The notes under the pieces are model-generated. The model saw only the letters and a list, made by a program, of their open reading frames with translations. It did not search any database and was not told the origin of the DNA. DNA of 6,438 nt from positions 1 through 6,438 of the forward strand of contig JAITCK010000253.1 of NCBI GenBank assembly GCA_031283115.1, read 5' to 3'. Source of the stretch: Cellulomonadaceae bacterium (lineage in GTDB: Bacteria; Actinomycetota; Actinomycetes; Actinomycetales; Cellulomonadaceae). The position numbers and the translations under genes are program-made. Shown in pieces: positions 1 to 4,328 of this stretch (the first letter of the stretch is position 1; the number at the start of each line of letters is the position of its first letter).

Positions 1-1746
1 CTTCCCTTGCGCGACTATCCGCCCCGACTGCTCGACGCCTTCCTCTACGGGGAGGCAGAAAAACGCAAGGTCGCAGGCATCAACATGACTGTTGAAGGGC
101 TCATCCCTAAAATACGTAAGTCGATTTTCAGCAAAGACCCTGACGCCGTACAGCCCCACATTCGCGCCTTCATGGATCGGGCCGGAACCTTCCAAACCTG
201 CCCCGACTGCGACGGCACCCGCCTTTCAGAAGGGGCGCGATCAAGCCGCATCGACGGGAAAAACATTGCCGACCTCTGCCTCATGGAAGTCGCCGACCTG
301 GCCTCATGGGTGAACTCCCTCGACCGGCCCGACGCAACCCCCCTGCTGACTGGTCTGCGTGACCTGCTGGGCGGATTTGTCGAGTTGGGGCTCGGCTACC
401 TGTCCCTCGACCGGCCTGCCGGGTCACTGAGCGGGGGAGAAGCCCAACGCATCAAACTGTTGCGACACCTGGGCAGCGCCCTCACCGATGTCACCTACGT
501 GTTTGACGAACCCTCCATCGGCCTACACCCGCACGATATTGAACGCACCAACACCCTGCTGGAACGCCTGCGCGACAAAAGCAACACGGTACTGGTCATC
601 GAACATAAGCCCGAAGTTATCGCTATTGCCGATCACGTCATCGACATTGGCCCTGGCGCGGGCAGCCATGGAGGCCGCGTCTGCTTCGAAGGTAGTGTCG
701 ATGGCCTAGCGGCGTCGGACACGGTGACCGGCAAGCACCTGCACGACCGCCAACAGGTCAAAGAGTCCGTGCGGAAGCCTAGCGGCGTCATCGAGATTCG
801 CGGAGCCAACACCAACAACCTCCGCAACGTCGATGTAGACATTCCCCTGGGCGTGCTCACTGTGGTCACAGGCGTGGCCGGTTCCGGTAAAAGTTCCCTC
901 ATCCACGGGTCGCTGGCGGGGCGCGACGGCGTCACCGTCATCGACCAATCCGCTATCAAAGGGTCCCTCCGGTCCAACCCGGCCACCTACACGGGCCTAC
1001 TCGAACCCATCCGCAAAGCCTTCGCAAAAGCGGGCGGCGTCAAACCGGCCCTCTTCAGCGCCAACAGTGAAGGCGCCTGCCCCAGCTGCAAGGGCGCGGG
1101 CGTCATCGTCACCGAACTCGGGTTCATGGAAACCGTGTCCACGCCCTGTGAAGACTGTGGCGGCCTGCGTTTCAAAGCCGACGTGCTGGACTACCGGTTA
1201 GGCGGAGGTGGAAGTGGCGATGGCGGGACGACCGGCGACGGGCCGGATGGTGGCGGCCTCAACATCGCCGACGTGCTCGCCTTGTCCGTTGACGCTGTCG
1301 CCGAGTTTTTCGCCCGCAGCGGCCCAGCCCCCCTGCCCGCCGCCCACACCATCCTTGACCGTCTCGTGTCGGTGGGACTCGGCTACATCAGCCTGGGCCA
1401 GCCTCTCAACACCCTGTCTGGTGGGGAGCGGCAACGCCTCAAACTGGCCAGCCAGATGGGGGAGTCGGCGTCGATCTACGTGTTGGACGAGCCGACCACA
1501 GGCCTCCACTTGGCCGACGTAGCCCAACTGCTGGCCCTGCTCGACAGGCTGGTCGATGCTGGCCATTCCGTTGTCGTCATCGAACACCATCAGGCTGTCA
1601 TGGCTCACGCCGACTGGATCATCGACTTAGGGCCGGGTGCAGGCAACGACGGCGGACGCATCGTCTTCGAAGGAACCCCCTCCGCCCTGATCACCGCCCC
1701 CTCCACCCTCACCGGTCACCATCTAGCCGCCTACCTCGGGGAGTGA
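1..1746 (+). CDS. UvrA-like ABC ATPase (UvrA paralogue, DrrC type), 5' partial
   Basis: A cytoplasmic DNA-binding double ABC ATPase of the UvrA superfamily. The frame is open at the window start, so roughly the first 200 residues, including the first Walker A, are missing. Visible in order: a CPDC zinc-type pair followed by GTRL (199-219); first ABC signature LSGGEAQR (427-450); Walker B YVFDEPSIGLHPHD (496-537); switch histidine VIEHKP (595-612); second Walker A GVAGSGKSS (871-897); zinc module CPSC (1078-1089) with CEDC (1147-1158); second signature LSGGERQR (near 1410-1440); and Walker B YVLDEPTTGLH. The phrasing GLIPKIRKS...QPHIRAFMDRA...CPDCDGTRL matches the roughly 750-800-residue actinobacterial UvrA paralogues related to the daunorubicin-resistance protein DrrC, not the roughly 950-residue repair UvrA. 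A drug-tolerance or DNA-lesion role is inferred from the family; the substrate is unknown. Oddity: a Gly-rich insertion at 1201-1257. It is convergent with rpmB. Confidence 0.9.
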   Translation, partial: LPLRDYPPRLLDAFLYGEAEKRKVAGINMTVEGLIPKIRKSIFSKDPDAVQPHIRAFMDRAGTFQTCPDCDGTRLSEGARSSRIDGKNIADLCLMEVADLASWVNSLDRPDATPLLTGLRDLLGGFVELGLGYLSLDRPAGSLSGGEAQRIKLLRHLGSALTDVTYVFDEPSIGLHPHDIERTNTLLERLRDKSNTVLVIEHKPEVIAIADHVIDIGPGAGSHGGRVCFEGSVDGLAASDTVTGKHLHDRQQVKESVRKPSGVIEIRGANTNNLRNVDVDIPLGVLTVVTGVAGSGKSSLIHGSLAGRDGVTVIDQSAIKGSLRSNPATYTGLLEPIRKAFAKAGGVKPALFSANSEGACPSCKGAGVIVTELGFMETVSTPCEDCGGLRFKADVLDYRLGGGGSGDGGTTGDGPDGGGLNIADVLALSVDAVAEFFARSGPAPLPAAHTILDRLVSVGLGYISLGQPLNTLSGGERQRLKLASQMGESASIYVLDEPTTGLHLADVAQLLALLDRLVDAGHSVVVIEHHQAVMAHADWIIDLGPGAGNDGGRIVFEGTPSALITAPSTLTGHHLAAYLGE

Positions 1747-1811
1747 CCACACAACCCGGCGGATGCGTACCCGTATGCGCTGTGGAGGAGGTCACGGGGA
1801 GGAAGGCGCAC

Positions 1812-1856
1812 AAGTGGCGGGTCTCACCTCCTGAGATAGGGGGCGGCCCGCCACTT
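1812..1856. repeat. Nested inverted repeat, possible terminator of the UvrA-like gene
   Basis: Perfect 10-bp arms AAGTGGCGGG (1812-1821) and CCCGCCACTT (1847-1856) flank a 25-nt interior. That interior contains a second perfect hairpin, TCTCA-CCTCC-TGAGA (1822-1836). The structure starts 65 nt after the UvrA-like stop codon. No T-tract follows on either strand, so it would be an atypical terminator. The inner loop and flank on the + strand read TCACCTCCT (1824-1832), the core of the 16S anti-Shine-Dalgarno sequence. An upstream AGGAGGT (1786-1792) could pair with it and compete with the inner hairpin. The structure is seen directly; its function is not established. Confidence 0.45.
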
Positions 1857-1860
1857 CGCT

Positions 1861-1876
1861 TACCCACATACCCACA
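1861..1876. repeat. Perfect 8-bp tandem repeat (TACCCACA x2)
   Basis: Two exact copies of TACCCACA lie head to tail, followed by CCC, directly between the nested inverted repeat and the terminator palindrome. No function is evident; it may be slippage in a non-coding spacer. Confidence 0.5.
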
Positions 1877-1912
1877 CCCGGTAGTTGAAGGTTTATTTCA
1901 GATACGCGAAAG

Positions 1913-1938
1913 AGCCCGTTGGGATATCCCAACGGGCT
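1913..1938. terminator. Bidirectional intrinsic-type terminator between UvrA-like gene and rpmB
   Basis: A perfect 26-bp palindrome with half-site AGCCCGTTGGGAT lies between two convergent genes. In RNA from either strand it would form a strong GC-rich stem with a few central bases as loop. The trailing bases are TCTCG on the + strand and CTTTCG on the - strand, so the U-tract is weak, as is common in GC-rich actinobacteria. It lies 66 nt past the rpmB stop and 167 nt past the UvrA-like stop. It most likely ends rpmB transcription and blocks antisense readthrough in both directions. Confidence 0.75.
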
Positions 1939-1959
1939 TCTCGTGATGCGGTGACGAGT

Positions 1960-1994
1960 GTCGGCAGGCAGGTCAGCAACCTGACCGGGCCGAC
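1960..1994 (-). other. Stem-loop in the rpmB 3' untranslated region
   Basis: The inner arms GGTCAG (1971-1976) and CTGACC (1981-1986) close a 4-nt loop. The outer arms GTCGG (1960-1964) and CCGAC (1990-1994) extend it across an internal loop. On the rpmB strand it begins about 10 nt after the stop codon, ahead of the stronger terminator at 1913-1938. It may stabilise the mRNA 3' end or act as a minor terminator; no U-tract follows. Confidence 0.35.
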
Positions 1995-2003
1995 TATCTG
2001 ATG

Positions 2004-2201
2004 TCAGGCGCTGACGGCGCGCTGCACCTTGCCAGCCTTGAGGCAGGAGGTGCAGACATTGACGCGCTTGCGGGTGCCCGCAACGATGGCGCGCACGCGC
2101 TGGATGTTCGGGTTCCAGCGGCGCTTAGTCTTGTTCTGAGCGTGCGAAACGTTGTGCCCGAAGCCCGGACCCTTGCCGCAGACGTCGCAGTTGGCAGCCA
2201 C
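2004..2201 (-). CDS. rpmB: Large-subunit ribosomal protein L28 (bL28), zinc-binding form
   Basis: A 65-residue bL28 of the 50S ribosomal subunit. The sequence begins [15 protein letters not shown] and contains the core [15 protein letters not shown] and the C-terminal [12 protein letters not shown], all characteristic of actinobacterial L28. Two CxxC pairs (C5/C8 and C50/C53) make it the four-cysteine 'C+' form expected to bind zinc. The start is the GTG at 2201, preceded by AGGAG with a 5-nt spacer, and this start gives the standard N-terminus. An in-frame upstream ATG at 2339 would add an unrelated N-terminus running through the promoter and is not credible. The gene is divergent from the DAK2 gene and convergent with the UvrA-like gene. 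No recognisable Zur box was found upstream, consistent with the zinc-replete paralogue rather than the cysteine-free, Zur-controlled one. Confidence 0.96.
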   Translation of the reverse strand: MAANCDVCGKGPGFGHNVSHAQNKTKRRWNPNIQRVRAIVAGTRKRVNVCTSCLKAGKVQRAVSA

Positions 2202-2206
2202 GGTTT

Positions 2207-2211
2207 CTCCT
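2207..2211 (-). promoter_or_regulatory. rpmB ribosome binding site
   Basis: AGGAG on the - strand, five bases (AAACC) before the GTG at 2201. It fixes the rpmB start against the longer in-frame reading. Confidence 0.85.
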
Positions 2212-2291
2212 ACAGGTTGATACGCGGCACGGGAGTGCGCCTGCGTGTGGTGGAAGTTTTTTCGGCCCGACTCGCGCCAGGCAACCGCTAG

Positions 2292-2321
2292 AGAATACCC
2301 GAAAAACGCCTCGACTGCCAA
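2292..2321 (-). promoter_or_regulatory. Predicted sigma70-type promoter of rpmB
   Basis: On the - strand, TTGGCA (2321-2316; 5/6 to TTGACA) is separated by 18 bases from TATTCT (2297-2292; 4/6 to TATAAT). Transcription would begin near 2285, giving an untranslated leader of about 84 nt before the GTG at 2201. The -35 hexamer lies inside the left inverted repeat described at 2313-2330, so a bound protein there could block it. Confidence 0.55.
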
Positions 2322-2342
2322 AGCGCAGTCCAGTGGCACTGG
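2313..2342. promoter_or_regulatory. Two adjoining inverted repeats in the divergent promoter region, candidate operators
   Basis: First dyad: GACTGC (2313-2318), 6-nt spacer, GCAGTC (2325-2330). Second dyad: CCAGTG (2330-2335), 1-nt spacer, CACTGG (2337-2342). Both are perfect and share base 2330. The first covers the rpmB -35 hexamer. The second lies about 20-30 bases upstream of the predicted start of the DAK2 transcript. This placement suits a regulator acting on both genes, but 6-bp dyads can arise by chance and no known operator consensus is recognised. Confidence 0.35.
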
Positions 2343-2348
2343 TCACGC

Positions 2349-2360
2349 TACGGTAGTCGA
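2349..2360 (+). promoter_or_regulatory. Predicted -10 element for a leaderless DAK2 transcript
   Basis: TACGGT (2349-2354) fits the actinobacterial TANNNT -10 pattern and lies six bases before the GTG at 2361. No Shine-Dalgarno sequence precedes that GTG or the alternative ATG at 2376. Together these suggest transcription starting at or next to the GTG, with leaderless translation, which is common in Actinobacteria. No good -35 is visible. Confidence 0.45.
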
Positions 2361-4259
2361 GTGCAGCAACCGCCGATGAGAGACGCCCTCGCCCCCGACG
2401 AGATTCGCGCCTGGTCCCGCCTCGCTGCGGGCGCCCTGGGCCGTGATCGCACGCTCATCAACGACGTCAACGTGTTCCCGGTAGCCGACGGTGACACCGG
2501 CACCAACATGTATCTCACCCTGCGTGAAGCCGCCCGCGCCGTGACATCGGCTGCCCCCGACTTCACCAGCACCCGCCTGCTGCGCCACCTGGCACGGGCA
2601 GCCCTGCCTGCCGCCCGAGGAAACTCTGGAGTCATCCTGGCCGAATGGCTGCGAGGCCTAGCTGCCGCCGCCACCGCCCGCAAAACCCTCGCCCAATGCC
2701 TCGACGAGGCGGCCCGGGCAGCCCACCTGGCTGTCGCCCATCCGGCACCAGGAACCTTCCTCACTGCCGCGCAAGGGGCCGCTGCTGCGGCTGCCACCTG
2801 CGCTGACCGCCCATCAGCCACCACTGATGACATTCTTGCTGCAGCCGTCCAGGGCGCCCGCGACGCCACAATAGCCTCAGTGGCAGAACTCGCTCCCCTG
2901 GCCCGGGCTGGCGTGCTGGATGCTGGCGCCTGCGGCCTGGTTCTTGTACTCGACGCACTGAGGGTCGCCCCCTACACGGCGGCTGCGTCACGGGCCTCAA
3001 CAGTGCAGGCGTCGTCGGACACCGACAGCAGTAGCGGCAGTGCCGGGCTTGCCACATCAGCCATGCTGGTTGTCACGCCCGTCGTGCTCGGGCTGACGTT
3101 GACGGGATACGAGAAACAGGCCGACACCACATCACCTGACGACACCCACCCGTGCGACCACGCCCACCACCAGCACTATCACGACCATCACCAGCACGGC
3201 GACAGCGATGTTGACGAGTTTGAGGTGATGTTCGTCCTAGAGCGTCCCGCCGACGCCCAAGGGTTCGCCACCGGCGAGGTGGCCACAGCCCTGCGGCAAG
3301 ACCTGGCCAGCGTAGGCAACTCGGTAGTGGTTGTCGGCGGTTCAGCCCTGCCCGACGACGACGACGGAACAGTCGCGCCCGCCTCACGCGCTGCAGCCGT
3401 CTGGCAGGCCCACGTCCACGTGCCCGACCTGGCCGCAGCCCTCGCCGTTGCGCACACCTGGGCCGGGCGGGGGACAGCGCAGCCAGCCTTCATCAAACAT
3501 CTGGCCGTCCCCAACGCCACCCGCGCCCTCATCGCGTCAACTCAATCCCCAGGAATAGCCGCCGAACTTGCCCGAGCCGGAGCAACCGTGCTGGTTCCCC
3601 TCAACACCCCAGTCCCCCCCCACCACCTGGCCGACGCCGCCCACAGTGCTGGAGCCCACGCCGCCATCATCGTGGCCCCACAAGCCCGCGCCACCATCGC
3701 CGCCGTCCACGCTGTCGCCGCCGAACGACACGGCACCACCACCTCCCCATCAGCCGTCAACGCGCCACCAGCCGCCGACGGACAACACGCCACAGCAGAC
3801 CTCCCCGACATGATGGCCGTTCTCGCCCCCGAACCCGACCTAGGCGAAACAGACATTGCTGTGATCGACGCCCCCACCGACGCCCACTGCGTGGTTGCCG
3901 TCGCGGCGCTCGCGGCCCTCGCCGACCTGGACACAGAACCCCCGGCCACGGCACCTCCGATCGCAGAAACGTCCGCCATCGTCACCCAAGCGATGTCCGC
4001 AGTGACGGTGATCAACGGCGACGCCCTTGAAACTGAGCCCCTAGACCACCGGCTCACGCAGGCCCTGGCCGCTACAGAAACCCTGGGCCAAGGCTGTGTG
4101 GTCACCGCCTGCATCGACGATGACGTGCCAGAAGCCGCCATTGCGCAGTTCAACGACGTGTGCGCCGCCGCAGACGCCGACCTCATCACCATCGCCACCC
4201 TCCACCCCGGCACACAGATTCTGCTGGCCGTCGAACCTGTCGCCGATGACAGTTGGTGA
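2361..4259 (+). CDS. DAK2 domain protein, FakA/YloV-like (fatty acid kinase-type), divergent
   Basis: A 632-residue cytosolic protein of the DhaL/FakA family. FakA proteins phosphorylate fatty acids held by a DegV-type FakB partner, which is not seen here. Residues about 10-195 form the DAK2 nucleotide-binding domain. It contains NVFPVADGDTGTNM (37-50) with the Mg-binding aspartates 43 and 45, GNSGVIL (87-93) and GVLDAGACGL (184-193). A 17-20-residue hydrophobic run (about 236-253) is followed by a His-rich insertion (263-279, nine His). The middle domain resumes at FEVMFVLE (287-294) and contains GNSVVVVGG and HVHVPD (351-356). The C-terminal half is Ala/Pro-rich and lacks a recognisable GGQTMNPS-type motif, though its end, LITIATLHPG...LLAVE, fits the family. 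It is longer than the roughly 550 residues of S. aureus FakA. The GTG at 2361 is chosen because it is consistent with leaderless expression; ATG 2376 is the alternative. A C8 tract sits at 3614-3621. The kinase role is inferred. Confidence 0.85.
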   Translation: MQQPPMRDALAPDEIRAWSRLAAGALGRDRTLINDVNVFPVADGDTGTNMYLTLREAARAVTSAAPDFTSTRLLRHLARAALPAARGNSGVILAEWLRGLAAAATARKTLAQCLDEAARAAHLAVAHPAPGTFLTAAQGAAAAAATCADRPSATTDDILAAAVQGARDATIASVAELAPLARAGVLDAGACGLVLVLDALRVAPYTAAASRASTVQASSDTDSSSGSAGLATSAMLVVTPVVLGLTLTGYEKQADTTSPDDTHPCDHAHHQHYHDHHQHGDSDVDEFEVMFVLERPADAQGFATGEVATALRQDLASVGNSVVVVGGSALPDDDDGTVAPASRAAAVWQAHVHVPDLAAALAVAHTWAGRGTAQPAFIKHLAVPNATRALIASTQSPGIAAELARAGATVLVPLNTPVPPHHLADAAHSAGAHAAIIVAPQARATIAAVHAVAAERHGTTTSPSAVNAPPAADGQHATADLPDMMAVLAPEPDLGETDIAVIDAPTDAHCVVAVAALAALADLDTEPPATAPPIAETSAIVTQAMSAVTVINGDALETEPLDHRLTQALAATETLGQGCVVTACIDDDVPEAAIAQFNDVCAAADADLITIATLHPGTQILLAVEPVADDSW

Positions 4260-4277
4260 ACGATGACAGGTGGTGAA
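4244..4277 (+). repeat. 17-bp tandem duplication across the DAK2 stop and recG start region
   Basis: Positions 4244-4260 and 4261-4277 are two head-to-tail 17-bp copies matching at 16 of 17 bases; the only difference is T4253 versus G4270. The first copy contains the DAK2 stop codon (4257-4259). The second supplies an ATG (4263) and the AGGTGGTGA in front of the recG GTG. With one copy removed, that ATG would overlap the end of the DAK2 gene by 14 nt, so the duplication appears to have separated formerly overlapping genes. Confidence 0.85.
4268..4276 (+). promoter_or_regulatory. Ribosome binding site favouring the recG GTG start at 4284
   Basis: AGGTGGTGA matches AGGAGGTGA, the complement of the 16S 3' end, at eight of nine bases and ends 7 nt before GTG 4284. 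The single base that differs between the two 17-bp repeat copies makes this copy a better match than the first (AGTTGGTGA). ATG 4263 has only GGTGA three bases upstream, which is poor spacing. Confidence 0.6.
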
Positions 4278-4283
4278 CAGGCC

Positions 4284-4328
4284 GTGAGCAGAACAACCGT
4301 GACCAAAACAGCCGTGGGCAGAACCATC
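4284..4328 (+). repeat. Degenerate 15-nt tandem repeat at the recG 5' end
   Basis: Three consecutive 15-nt units begin with GTG at 4284, 4299 and 4314 and encode VSRTT, VTKTA and VGRTI. Units one and three share GCCGTGRGCAGAAC (counting the three bases before each GTG) at 13 of 14 positions. This segment precedes the conserved RecG sequence that starts near MDRRISQVLG (ATG 4341), so the repeats lie in a dispensable-looking N-terminal extension. Each GTG is a potential initiation codon. Confidence 0.6.

Noticed and set aside
1804..1832. AGGAGGTGA on the - strand as the ribosome binding site of a short - strand ORF
   Set aside because: The next start (GTG) is about 12-15 nt away, the frame is only about 26 codons, and the site is locked in the inverted repeat downstream of the terminator.
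1743..1946. 67-codon + strand reading frame whose GTG overlaps the UvrA-like stop by 4 nt
   Set aside because: It runs through the nested inverted repeat and the whole terminator palindrome, has no family-like features, and its composition resembles spacer. The 4-nt overlap alone is not enough.
2001..2291. 96-codon + strand frame opposite rpmB
   Set aside because: Exactly antisense to rpmB and its leader, with no independent signals.
2004..2339. Longer reading of rpmB starting at ATG 2339 (111 residues)
   Set aside because: The added N-terminus covers the predicted promoter and leader, is unlike L28, and a well-spaced AGGAG supports GTG 2201.
2202..2360. Zur operator upstream of rpmB
   Set aside because: No AT-rich TGAAAATGATTTTCA-like dyad is present, and the encoded L28 keeps its four cysteines, so zinc-starvation control is not expected.
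3060..3120. Transmembrane segment in the DAK2 protein
   Set aside because: The hydrophobic run is short, contains Thr, Pro and Gly, and lies in a family known to be cytosolic; not strong enough to call a membrane anchor.
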